Assembly: GCF_030546645.1 (NCBI RefSeq) | Contig: NZ_JAUOTO010000010.1 | Span: 62,001-126,000, forward strand | DNA from: Flavitalea plasmicola | GTDB taxonomy: Bacteria > Bacteroidota > Bacteroidia > Chitinophagales > Chitinophagaceae | DNA length: 64,000 nt | Direction: 5' to 3' | Part shown: positions 8,761 through 17,205 of the stretch, piece by piece | How positions within the stretch are numbered: the first letter of the stretch is position 1 | Layout: the number at the start of each line of letters is the position of its first letter | Translations under genes and position numbers: made by a program | Notes under the pieces: generated by a model | Database searches by the model: none | What the model was told of the DNA's origin: nothing | The model's input: the letters and a program-made list of their open reading frames with translations, nothing else

Positions 8761-10047
8761 ATGACAGGTACTACACCACCCACCAAAGCTTCGACCGAAA
8801 TATTAGCGGGGATATCCACCTTCCTGGCTGCCAGCTACATCATCGTCGTCAACCCATCGATCCTCAGTCAGACAGGGATGCCCTTTTCAGCCGTGCTCAC
8901 CGCCACGGTGCTGGTGTCCTGCTTCAGCAGCCTGATGATGGGGCTGTACGCACGCAACCCTATCCTGGTGGCGCCAGGTATGGGACTGAACGCCTTCTTT
9001 ACTTTCTCGGCCGTCATCGGAATGAAAGTTCCCTGGCCCGTTGCATTGGGCGCCGTCTTCTGGTCCGGCATTATTTTCCTGCTCTTATCGGTCTTCAATA
9101 TACGTACCTACATCGTGCGTGCCATTCCCCGGCCCTTGCGTTATGCCATTGCCGCCGGGATCGGCCTTTTTATCACCCTGATAGGGCTGGTGAATGCGCA
9201 TTTCATTGTCGCCAATCCCGCCACCATCGTAGGGATAGGACGGCTGACGCCGGCATTGCTGACTTTCCTGGCGGGACTGCTGATCACGGCCGGCCTGCTC
9301 CTGAAGAAAGTGAAAGGAGGCCTTTTGCTGGGCATTCTCATCACGACCTTCCTGGCCTGGCCCCTGGGGCGCTGGTGGGGGACGGAGACGCTGGTCAATG
9401 GACAGGGCGTCGTGGCAGCGCCGGATTTTAGCCTCTTGTTCAGGCTGGACCTGGTGCATTCTCTAAAATGGTCCGTAGCGCCCGTGATCTTCGCCTTTGT
9501 GTTCACGGACATGTTCGACAGCCTCTCCACTTTTGTAGGATTGGCGGAAGCCGCCGACCTGCTGGATGACAATGGGGAACCACGCCATATCCAGCGCTCC
9601 CTGATCACCGACGCAGTGGCCACTACGCTGGCGGGACTCGTGGGCTCCAGCCCGGGCACCGCCTATATCGAGTCGGCCGTAGGCATCGAGTCGGGAGGAC
9701 GGCGTGGACTGACGGCAGTGACGGCCGGACTGTTGTTCCTGCCTTTTTTATTTTTAGCGCCGCTGCTGTCCGCAGTGCCTGCCATCGCAACGGCGCCGGC
9801 CCTGGTGCTGGTGGGAGTGTTCATGATCCGCCCCGTGATAAAGATCCACTGGCTGCAGCTGGAGGAAGCCATCCCCGCTTTTCTGGCCATGGTGCTGATA
9901 CCGTTTACTTATTCTATTACCCAGGGGATCACCTGGGGCTTCCTTAGCTGGACAGTCATGCAGGTGCTGGCCGGAAAGGGACGCACCATCAGCCCCGCAT
10001 TGTGGACAATAGACCTTTTTGCCATCGCAGCATTAATACTCGCATAA
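8761..10047 (+). CDS. NCS2-family purine base permease, AzgA-like
   Basis: A 428-residue polytopic inner-membrane transporter of the NCS2 family, AzgA/GhxP branch, which imports adenine, guanine or hypoxanthine with protons. Features: an N-terminal EILAGISTFLAASYIIVVNP helix, APGMGLNAFFTF in the third to fourth helix region, DMFDSLSTFVGLAEAADLLD near residue 250, and SSPGTAYIESAVGIESGGR near 300. These are characteristic AzgA-branch signatures. Roughly 12-14 hydrophobic helices are visible. The TAA stop is followed after one base by the ATG of an exported nucleosidase, so the two are almost certainly cotranscribed and translationally coupled. The pairing suggests the imported base comes from nucleosides split outside the cytoplasm. 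A base-specific assignment is not possible from sequence alone. Confidence 0.92.
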   Translation: MTGTTPPTKASTEILAGISTFLAASYIIVVNPSILSQTGMPFSAVLTATVLVSCFSSLMMGLYARNPILVAPGMGLNAFFTFSAVIGMKVPWPVALGAVFWSGIIFLLLSVFNIRTYIVRAIPRPLRYAIAAGIGLFITLIGLVNAHFIVANPATIVGIGRLTPALLTFLAGLLITAGLLLKKVKGGLLLGILITTFLAWPLGRWWGTETLVNGQGVVAAPDFSLLFRLDLVHSLKWSVAPVIFAFVFTDMFDSLSTFVGLAEAADLLDDNGEPRHIQRSLITDAVATTLAGLVGSSPGTAYIESAVGIESGGRRGLTAVTAGLLFLPFLFLAPLLSAVPAIATAPALVLVGVFMIRPVIKIHWLQLEEAIPAFLAMVLIPFTYSITQGITWGFLSWTVMQVLAGKGRTISPALWTIDLFAIAALILA

Positions 10048-10048
10048 C

Positions 10049-10909
10049 ATGAGACCTAAGTTTTTTCTTTTACTCACGCTGACATGCATCATCTTCACCG
10101 GCGCAGGCGCGCAGGTCACGGGCATCCTGGGCGCGTTTGGCGACGAGACCACCTTATTGCTGACCCAGGTACGGCAAAAGAAAGATGTTGTCATTCAACA
10201 GATCCATTTTACACAGGGAATGCTGAGAGGACGCCCGGTGGTCGTAGCCCTTTCCGGCGTGGGCAAAGTGAACGCCGCCATCACCACCACGCTGATGCTG
10301 GAACATTTTCACCCCTCGGAAATTATTTTCACGGGCATAGCGGGGGCGGTAGACCCGGCCTTATCGCCCGGCGACCTGGTCATCGGGACGGAGGTCGGCT
10401 ATCATGATTATGGCGCCTTACGGCCGGATAGCCTGGAACATTGGCGCACGCGCAACCCGGTGACGAATGAGCAAAACCCCTTGTATTTCCCCTGCGATAC
10501 GCGATTGGTACAGTTGGCCCTCATCGCCGCAAAGACGACGAAGCTGGAAAAGACGGGCGGTGAAAAGGACAGCGTCATGCCCAGGATCATCAAAGGACGT
10601 ATTGTCACCGGCGACCAGTTCATCTCTTCGGAGACAGCCACGGCGGCGTTATACAGACAGCTGCAGGCTTCGGCCACGGAGATGGAAGGGGCCGCGGTGG
10701 CCCAGGCCTGCCGGCAGCAGCAGGTGCCATTCGTCATCATCCGCAGCATGAGCGACAAGGCGGGTAACAATGCCCATGTCGACATGGAATCCTTTTATCA
10801 CATCGCGGCGCGCAATTCCGCCAACCTGGTGATGAACATGGTGGAGATGCTGGTCCGTCCTAATGCTTCACCAACTTCACCGTCCGCACATTCCCTTTCA
10901 CGTCCATGA
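10049..10909 (+). CDS. Exported MTA/SAH nucleosidase-like purine nucleosidase
   Basis: A 286-residue member of the PNP/UDP phosphorylase superfamily, closest in pattern to methylthioadenosine/S-adenosylhomocysteine nucleosidase, which cleaves the N-glycosidic bond to free adenine. Seen: ILGAFGDE (residues 26-33), SGVGKVNAA (69-77), TGIAGAVDP (95-103), EMEGAAVAQAC (211-221) and RSMSDKAG (232-239). By comparison with E. coli MTAN, Glu213 would bind ribose and Asp236 would be the general acid. The E. coli Glu12 position reads Asp or Glu here (Gly-Asp-Glu). Unlike the cytoplasmic E. coli enzyme, residues 1-21 form a signal peptide ending TGAGAQ, so it is probably periplasmic. The gene starts one base after the AzgA-like permease stop. 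Its last 50 bases overlap the convergent gene at 10860. Specificity could be broader than MTA/SAH. Confidence 0.85.
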   Translation: MRPKFFLLLTLTCIIFTGAGAQVTGILGAFGDETTLLLTQVRQKKDVVIQQIHFTQGMLRGRPVVVALSGVGKVNAAITTTLMLEHFHPSEIIFTGIAGAVDPALSPGDLVIGTEVGYHDYGALRPDSLEHWRTRNPVTNEQNPLYFPCDTRLVQLALIAAKTTKLEKTGGEKDSVMPRIIKGRIVTGDQFISSETATAALYRQLQASATEMEGAAVAQACRQQQVPFVIIRSMSDKAGNNAHVDMESFYHIAARNSANLVMNMVEMLVRPNASPTSPSAHSLSRP

Positions 10910-13358
10910 TCTGCAGCAGGTAAATACCTTTCGGCAGGGAGCCCATATTGAATAGTATGCTTCCATCGCCCGCCGGCGCCAGGACACGCAGCTTTTGTCC
11001 TGCGGTGCTGTACAGCGTCACCGACCGGATATATTTGCCGCCAGTGATCTGCACCATGTCGGTCACGGGATTCGGTGTTACGGTTAAGGCTGGCTGCACA
11101 TCTGGCAGCCCGATGGAGTTATTATAAAGAAGGACATGGGCTGCAGAAGATCCGCCGGACACATATTCCAATGCACCGATGTCACTGGCGGGCCCCTGCG
11201 GGCGGGTGACATAGTAATAGTCATAGGACACAGTGGGACTGGCGCCATCCGATGCATCGATCAGGGGGCTGCCGGACAGCAGTTGCCAGTTGGCCGTATC
11301 CAAACCTGCCGCAGCCGCTGTCTGATACACCCGGTTGTTACTCGTGTCGCAAACCTTTGGACCCGCAGGGAAGGAGATGACATAGCGGCCTCTGCCTGCC
11401 GGATCATAGGACCGGTCGATCTCCGGCGCTACGATGACATTATGCCGGACGGTTGAACTGTCTGAGTAGAGGTCTACCACCATTCCGTAATAGTCACCGT
11501 TGTAGGACGACCGGTGTGTGCTGTAAACGGTGTTATGATAGATCTCGCTCTTACAGGGTGAGATATATCCCATTCCATGATCTATGTCGCCTACGCCATT
11601 ATTGGGCGACATCTCCACCATGCTATAGGACAGCTTATGGTGCGAGATATTATTATAGATCCTGTACCTGGCGCTGGTACCACTATATCCCGGCAGCCCG
11701 TTGAATTGGAGGGGCACCAGCCTGAGATCGTTGGCATAACTGTTGGAAAATACGTTGTTGCTGAGATCTCCCCAGCCATGTAGAACGACAAAGCCCGTAT
11801 GCGTGCCTTTAAATGACCCGTTGTCGGCGAGGATATTATCGCATTTATTGTTGATGAACCTGACATTGAAGGCCTTCATTACCACGGCCGCAGGGGCTAT
11901 ATTGCCCGTATTGGTCATATTTTTAAATGTATTGCCGACAATGCTGATATCGAGCAGCAGGTTCCAGGTGCTGTCGGCATTGTTCTGGATAAAAGTCGCG
12001 TTGGTGGCGCCATCGAAGATATTGTTATACCAGCCGATGCCATAAATGGTGGTCTTTTTTGTGCCGTCGAAATAGAGCCTGGCCCATTTATCTCCCAGGG
12101 CGAACATATAGTTATTGTTAAGGTTCCGGAACGTCCCGTTCCAGAAGGAGATGTCATGGCAATAGTTGTCTATTTGCGCAAAAATACCGGCATAATTATT
12201 CACGTTGACCCCCAGCACCTTTACGAAAGACACGCTGTCCCAGGTGCCTGAAACGAAACCCCAGGTGGTGGTGAATACGCTGCCCGGCAAAAATTTGAAT
12301 ACGATAGTGTCGGCGGATGTCCCATTGATATGATCGACGCTCAGGTGGTCCCAGGTACAGCTGCCGGAGAAGACCAGGGTGTCGCCGGCCTGGAGACTGA
12401 TGCCGGCTGCCGACAAACTACCGGGGTTGATCGTCAGGCTGGTGCCGCATCCGGGCCAGTTATAAGAAGCGTGTGTGGCAGGCGGAGGGGACGTGGTCCC
12501 CCTGTTCTTGCTGAGGAACCACTCGTACAGGTTAGGGGCTGCAGTGAAATAAGCTACAGCAGGTCCTCCCCCGGAAAAGGAGCTGGAGCTGTCAACGCTC
12601 CGGGTGATATGCCCTGTATCGTAAGCATTGATCCAGGCGCCGGCATGTCCGCCTGAAGTGTAGTAGGTTGTCCTCAGCCGGGGACTGTCCGAAGGACAGT
12701 TATACGCTTCCACCAACATCCCATGCTGAGTAGCGCCTACAGATACGGTGGCGTCATCCTTGCAATGAAAAGCCCATACGGGCAAGTGGGATGTCCCGAT
12801 GGTAGAACAATATTTAGCGTCGTTCATTTCCTGGAGGCCGGCTACGGGTGCCGCCGCTGCGATCTGCTGATCCCAGGACAGGCTGTCGGTGATAAAATTC
12901 CACGTGCCTCCGCCACCGAGGCTCAATCCTGTGAGGTAGATGCGGTTGGTATCCACATTCAGGTTGGCCTTCGCATAGGCGATCATGTTTTTCACCGGTG
13001 CGAGATCCCAGGAGCCATTGCCGCCGGCGTATTTCTTTGGGGACAGTACATAAAAGGTGGAAGTAACGCTTCCTGCGGTAAACCGCATGGAAGCGCCGTG
13101 GGCGCAGTAATAGGGGATGGTCCCGCTGACGGAGGCAATGACGGAAGGATCAGTGCCCGCCACTTCTCCGGCGCCATGTAAAAAAATGATCAACGGATGT
13201 TTGGTGGAACTGGCGGAATCCGCCGGCTTGAAAAGCAGGAAGTCCGTCGTTCCCGACCCATACACATTTGTCATCGTGCGGGCATACTGACTGCCAGGAG
13301 CTTGCGAAAGGCAGGACAATGGCAGTAAAAATAAGAGGAGGTGTAATGATTTTTTCAT
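10860..13358 (-). CDS. Type IX-secreted esterase-like hydrolase fused to a beta-helix domain
   Basis: An 832-residue secreted protein. Residues 1-19 are a signal peptide. About 25-285 form an alpha/beta-hydrolase of the PHB depolymerase/carbohydrate esterase type: oxyanion region IIFLHGAGE (57-65), nucleophile elbow TGLSLGGGG with Ser146, acid Asp201 or Asp202 (HCKDDATV), and His238 (SGGHAGAW). About 300-720 are asparagine-rich repeats typical of a right-handed parallel beta-helix (INGTSADTIVF, FINNKCDNI, NNISHHKL), the fold of pectate lyases and related polysaccharide-active proteins. The last 75 residues are a type IX sorting domain (LTVTPNPVTD to VKLVKH). The likely role is deacylation or cleavage of an extracellular polysaccharide; this is inferred. 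It precedes the LytTR/histidine-kinase operon on the same strand, 109 bp apart. Confidence 0.83.
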   Translation of the reverse strand: MKKSLHLLLFLLPLSCLSQAPGSQYARTMTNVYGSGTTDFLLFKPADSASSTKHPLIIFLHGAGEVAGTDPSVIASVSGTIPYYCAHGASMRFTAGSVTSTFYVLSPKKYAGGNGSWDLAPVKNMIAYAKANLNVDTNRIYLTGLSLGGGGTWNFITDSLSWDQQIAAAAPVAGLQEMNDAKYCSTIGTSHLPVWAFHCKDDATVSVGATQHGMLVEAYNCPSDSPRLRTTYYTSGGHAGAWINAYDTGHITRSVDSSSSFSGGGPAVAYFTAAPNLYEWFLSKNRGTTSPPPATHASYNWPGCGTSLTINPGSLSAAGISLQAGDTLVFSGSCTWDHLSVDHINGTSADTIVFKFLPGSVFTTTWGFVSGTWDSVSFVKVLGVNVNNYAGIFAQIDNYCHDISFWNGTFRNLNNNYMFALGDKWARLYFDGTKKTTIYGIGWYNNIFDGATNATFIQNNADSTWNLLLDISIVGNTFKNMTNTGNIAPAAVVMKAFNVRFINNKCDNILADNGSFKGTHTGFVVLHGWGDLSNNVFSNSYANDLRLVPLQFNGLPGYSGTSARYRIYNNISHHKLSYSMVEMSPNNGVGDIDHGMGYISPCKSEIYHNTVYSTHRSSYNGDYYGMVVDLYSDSSTVRHNVIVAPEIDRSYDPAGRGRYVISFPAGPKVCDTSNNRVYQTAAAAGLDTANWQLLSGSPLIDASDGASPTVSYDYYYVTRPQGPASDIGALEYVSGGSSAAHVLLYNNSIGLPDVQPALTVTPNPVTDMVQITGGKYIRSVTLYSTAGQKLRVLAPAGDGSILFNMGSLPKGIYLLQIMDVKGNVRTVKLVKH

Positions 13359-13467
13359 GGCAGGTTTTATGCCATGTAATTTATGCTAATCAGGAACTTC
13401 TATGGAGTCCGTTTGACAATCGCCGCTGTTGCCCGGCTAAGTGAGCCTATTGCCTGATAACTGCAAC

Positions 13468-14223
13468 TTATCCGGCGTTGGGCAGGAACCTGTCCATGAA
13501 TTCCGCCTTCCTCCGCTGGGACACCTGTAGCTTCATGCCATCCGCCAGGACAACGGAACCCCCTTTCCCCTTTACGTATTGTGTTACCCAGCGCATATTG
13601 ATCATAATGCTGTGATGAATACGAAAAAAGTTGTTTTGAGCCAACTGGTGTTCAAACGTGCCGAGGTTGCGGGAGGATATCACTTTTGACTTATTGGAGA
13701 GATAAAACGTCGTGTACATGCCGTCCGACTTGCACCAGAGGATGTCTTCCAGATGGATGAAATCAAAGCCGGAAGCCATGGGGATGGCTATTTTTTCCTG
13801 TCCCCCCTGTTGAACCAGTTTTTTTAGCAGGGTTTCCACCGTATTGTATTGCACCTTTTCAGCCAGCCTTTTTCGCAGCCTTTCCACAGTCGTTTCGAAT
13901 TCGACGACGCCGATGGGTTTCAGGAGATAGTCGATGGCTGAGTGCTTGATGGCCTCGAGGGCATAGCTGTCATAGGCCGTGACGAATACCAGCTCGAATT
14001 GATGGGAAGATAGCTTATGCAAAACATCGAAACCCGTACCGTCGGCAATACGGATGTCGATAAAAACGACCTGGGGCCGAACGTCTTCTATCAGCCGGAC
14101 AGCATTGCTCACATGGCCTGCCGTGCCGCATATATTACACTCCGCGGCATATTCTTTAATGAGCTGCTGCAGCACATGAGCAGATTTCTCTTCATCTTCG
14201 ATGATAACGGTATTGATGGACAT
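13468..14223 (-). CDS. LytTR-family response regulator
   Basis: A 251-residue two-component response regulator. The receiver domain (residues 1-120) has acid pocket Glu9/Asp10, phosphoacceptor Asp56 (VVFIDIRIADG), the Thr of FVTAYDSYAL and Lys of DYLLKPIG. Residues about 145-250 are a LytTR DNA-binding domain (LEDILWCKSDGMYTTFYL, RIHHSIMINMRWV, QVSQRRKAEF). It lies 10 nt downstream of the histidine kinase at 14234-17203 and is last in a three-gene operon with two kinases, so it is the likely partner of one or both. Members of this pairing in Bacteroidota usually regulate nearby genes; the secreted esterase just downstream is one candidate target. Confidence 0.93.
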   Translation of the reverse strand: MSINTVIIEDEEKSAHVLQQLIKEYAAECNICGTAGHVSNAVRLIEDVRPQVVFIDIRIADGTGFDVLHKLSSHQFELVFVTAYDSYALEAIKHSAIDYLLKPIGVVEFETTVERLRKRLAEKVQYNTVETLLKKLVQQGGQEKIAIPMASGFDFIHLEDILWCKSDGMYTTFYLSNKSKVISSRNLGTFEHQLAQNNFFRIHHSIMINMRWVTQYVKGKGGSVVLADGMKLQVSQRRKAEFMDRFLPNAG

Positions 14224-14233
14224 GGTCAGTCAG

Positions 14234-17203
14234 TTAAATAGGAAAGAATATTTGTACCAGGGTGCCGGTGGTGGCTGACCCGGACGAACGTTTGTCGGTT
14301 ATTAAGATATGAATCTTTTCTTTTTGCAATGCATTTAAGGCATGGATTCTTCTCTCCGTAATACTTTTCCCCATGGATTGATGGCCGTCGTTGGCGGGCT
14401 CGTTTTGCCTGGATGCGTCCATTCCGGGACCATTGTCTTCGATGGTGCAGCAAATGGCGTTACCGACCCTTGTAAACCCGACAAGAAGGATCCCTTTGAC
14501 GTCTTTCAGGGGGCTGATGCCGTGCTTGATCGCATTTTCCACATAAGGCTGAATGATCATAGGGGGCATCAGCTGCTGGCTGGGGTCTAGTTTCGGGGAA
14601 AGCTCGATGCGGTATTCCATCCTGTCTCCCAGGCGCAATTTTTCCAGATCAAGGTACAGCTGCAATAGTTTGATCTCATCGCGTAGCAGGATCATGGTAG
14701 CCGTGCTGTTCTGGAGGGTTTGCCTGATCAGGGTAGAAAACTTATGCAGGTAGGCGCTGGCGTTCTTTACGTCCGCGGTCATGATGTGATATTGAATGGA
14801 TGCCAGGCAGTTGAAGATGAAATGCGGGTTCATCTGCGCCCGCAGCGCCATCACCTCAAGGTCCTGCATTCTCTTATTCAGCTGATCGTCCTTTTCTCTC
14901 TTCTGGCGCCTGTGGCGATGGAAAATATAGACGCCGGCGCCTGCTGCCAATGCCATGAGCAGATAGGAAGATAAAATGAACCAGGTGGTCAGCCAGAAGG
15001 GAGGCGGATGCATAATGAATATCGTCCTGGAACGTTCGCTTCTTTTTCCCCATCTGTCGATGGCCCTTACTTCCAGCGCATAATTTCCGAATGGCAGGCC
15101 GGGAAATTCAATGCTGTTATTGGTGATGTGATTCCAGTTGCTGTCCGGGCCCTTCAGGCGGTATTCATAGGATATTTCCTTCCCGCTGCGAAAGGAAATG
15201 CCGGACAGCTCGATCAGCAGCCTCGTTTTTTGCGGCCCCAGCGATAGGGTGTCTTTTAGGTCCAATGCCGAGTCACCTGCTACGATGCGGGTAATATTGA
15301 TCAGGGGGCGCCAGACGGAATGACTGACATAATCCTTTGAAAAGAATGAAATGCCTCTTGCAGTAGCTGCCCAGATATATTGGCCCGCGACAACGGTCTG
15401 GTTCACGTCACTGGCAGTAAGGCCATCCTCTTCAGTGATGTTCGACAGTGTACGCGTCAGCCGCCCGTGATCCCAATGGTAATTGATCCTGCAGATACCT
15501 TTGTCTGTGGAAACCCAGCAGGTGCTGTCGTTGAAAGAAATGTGCTTGCAAAGGTTGCTGGGAAGACCTTGTTCCCGGGTGAGCTGCAAGGTCTTGCCGT
15601 TTTTCAGGATTACCACACCCTGATCGGTGGAGACCCAGAGGGAAGAGTCGGGGGCTATATCGATGTGATTGATCACACCGGCGAGCGAAAGGTTATTTTC
15701 ACCCAGGTTGGTGGTGGAGTCTCCGGTAGTGAGATACAAGCCCTGCAGGCTGCCCCAATAATAGTAGTGCTCATTCCATCCTGTGATGCAGGTGGCGCGA
15801 ATTCCCTTTATCGAGCCTGTCCACCGTCCGGTTGTTTTCAGTACAATTATCCCGGTGGCGGTGGCAAGCGTGATAATACTGTCGGACGACGTATATAATG
15901 CTTTGATGGCCGCCCGCTGAAGTAAGGCCTTACTGTTTCCTCCGGGCCCGATCCGGTACAGTCCTACATCCGTGGCTGCCACCATGCCATGGGTGCCGAA
16001 AGAACCAATATCCAGGATACGATTGTTCTTATTCAGGACAGCCCATGGAGCCAGCACGCTCGCGTTGAGCCGCGCATTGTCAATGATCATGATATTGCCG
16101 TTGGAAAAGCCCGCCGCTATCCGCTGCCCGTCCAGGGCATGGATGCACCTGACGCTTTTAATAGCCAGATCGGGAGGCCCGGACACTGGATGAAAAGAAA
16201 GATTGGGTAAATAATAAACCCCATCGCTATGAGTGGTGATCCAATAGCCGCCTTCCCTGTCCTTCATGATAGAGGTGCAGAAGCTTTGGCGGAAATAGTT
16301 GAGGACAACCATTCTCCGGCCGGAGGAATACTTGATGCATTGTAACCCCTGGCTCCGGCTGCAGATCCACAGGGTCGAGTCATTTTCACTGAACAGCCGG
16401 TTGAGATCGTCCTTTTTGGATTGCTCCAACCCCAGGTCCTTCAACAGCAGCACCGGGCGGATATCTCGCATGTCCGCATGATAAAGTGAATCCCGGGTTA
16501 TAAAGAATACCCCCTTCGCATCGCTTGAAATACTGGCGTATTGCTGCCAGCAGTAAGGGAGCCATGTATGGAGAATTTCAGACGTAAAGCTGTAATGTGC
16601 TTCACCCTCCCTGTTCTTTAGTGTCACCGTCTCGATCGAGTTGTTTACAATTGTAAAAAAGACATCCATATCCTTGGCGGATGCCCGCAGGCAAGGCAAG
16701 CCACGGCCATCAGGTGTCGGACGCGTATGATGAGTGAAGCTCCATTTGCCGGGCTTGTTGGCAGACTGGTAATACCCGCATAGGCGGGCTTTCCAGTCGA
16801 CCTTTACCATTACGAGGGAATCTGTCAGCGCGTCCTCGCAGACAGTTCTGACGCCCAGGAGGCTGTCAAATCTGATGATGGAATTATTGTAGAAGACAGA
16901 CGGCGTTCCCATCACCGAAATGAACCAGACGTTATTGTGCCTGTCGAGGTACAGCTTCACAATGTCATTGTCGGGCAGCCCATCCTCTTTGGTGAAGTTC
17001 CTGAATGTCCTGCCGTCAAACCGGCTTACGCCCTGGTTCGTGGCGAACCAGATAAACCCGTTCCTGTCCTGCAGGCTATGATAGACGATGGAACCCGGCA
17101 GCCCATCCTTTACAGTGAATTGCCGGTAGGAGAGTTCCTGGCAGCAGCAGCTGAGGCCGGTGAGTATGAACGTCAGGAGTAACGAACCACGTAATGCAGC
17201 CAT
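14234..17203 (-). CDS. Propeller-sensor histidine kinase (LytS/YehU-like), copy 2
   Basis: A 989-residue membrane sensor. Residues 1-21 are a signal peptide ending CCCQ. About 22-650 carry periplasmic two-component-regulator propeller repeats (DRNGFIWFATNQGVSRFDG, then KEDGLPDND). A Y_Y_Y domain follows (SYEYRLKGPDSNWNHI), then one membrane helix (TTWFILSSYLLMALAAGAGV near 735-755) and a short linker. The transmitter is of the His_kinase/LytS type with QMNPHFIFN and phosphoacceptor His794, N-box PYVENAIKHG and G-box DNGPGMD. The start lies 2 nt after the stop of a close paralog at 17206-20178. The two copies match closely at the N-terminus and through the C-terminal half but differ at about residues 105-310, so they may sense different ligands. 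Confidence 0.93.
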   Translation of the reverse strand: MAALRGSLLLTFILTGLSCCCQELSYRQFTVKDGLPGSIVYHSLQDRNGFIWFATNQGVSRFDGRTFRNFTKEDGLPDNDIVKLYLDRHNNVWFISVMGTPSVFYNNSIIRFDSLLGVRTVCEDALTDSLVMVKVDWKARLCGYYQSANKPGKWSFTHHTRPTPDGRGLPCLRASAKDMDVFFTIVNNSIETVTLKNREGEAHYSFTSEILHTWLPYCWQQYASISSDAKGVFFITRDSLYHADMRDIRPVLLLKDLGLEQSKKDDLNRLFSENDSTLWICSRSQGLQCIKYSSGRRMVVLNYFRQSFCTSIMKDREGGYWITTHSDGVYYLPNLSFHPVSGPPDLAIKSVRCIHALDGQRIAAGFSNGNIMIIDNARLNASVLAPWAVLNKNNRILDIGSFGTHGMVAATDVGLYRIGPGGNSKALLQRAAIKALYTSSDSIITLATATGIIVLKTTGRWTGSIKGIRATCITGWNEHYYYWGSLQGLYLTTGDSTTNLGENNLSLAGVINHIDIAPDSSLWVSTDQGVVILKNGKTLQLTREQGLPSNLCKHISFNDSTCWVSTDKGICRINYHWDHGRLTRTLSNITEEDGLTASDVNQTVVAGQYIWAATARGISFFSKDYVSHSVWRPLINITRIVAGDSALDLKDTLSLGPQKTRLLIELSGISFRSGKEISYEYRLKGPDSNWNHITNNSIEFPGLPFGNYALEVRAIDRWGKRSERSRTIFIMHPPPFWLTTWFILSSYLLMALAAGAGVYIFHRHRRQKREKDDQLNKRMQDLEVMALRAQMNPHFIFNCLASIQYHIMTADVKNASAYLHKFSTLIRQTLQNSTATMILLRDEIKLLQLYLDLEKLRLGDRMEYRIELSPKLDPSQQLMPPMIIQPYVENAIKHGISPLKDVKGILLVGFTRVGNAICCTIEDNGPGMDASRQNEPANDGHQSMGKSITERRIHALNALQKEKIHILITDKRSSGSATTGTLVQIFFPI

Positions 17204-17205
17204 AG

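Noticed and set aside
8310-9431. Open frame spanning the unknown exported gene and the purine permease start
   Set aside because: It crosses two supported genes and the symmetric promoter region, and has no domain-like content.
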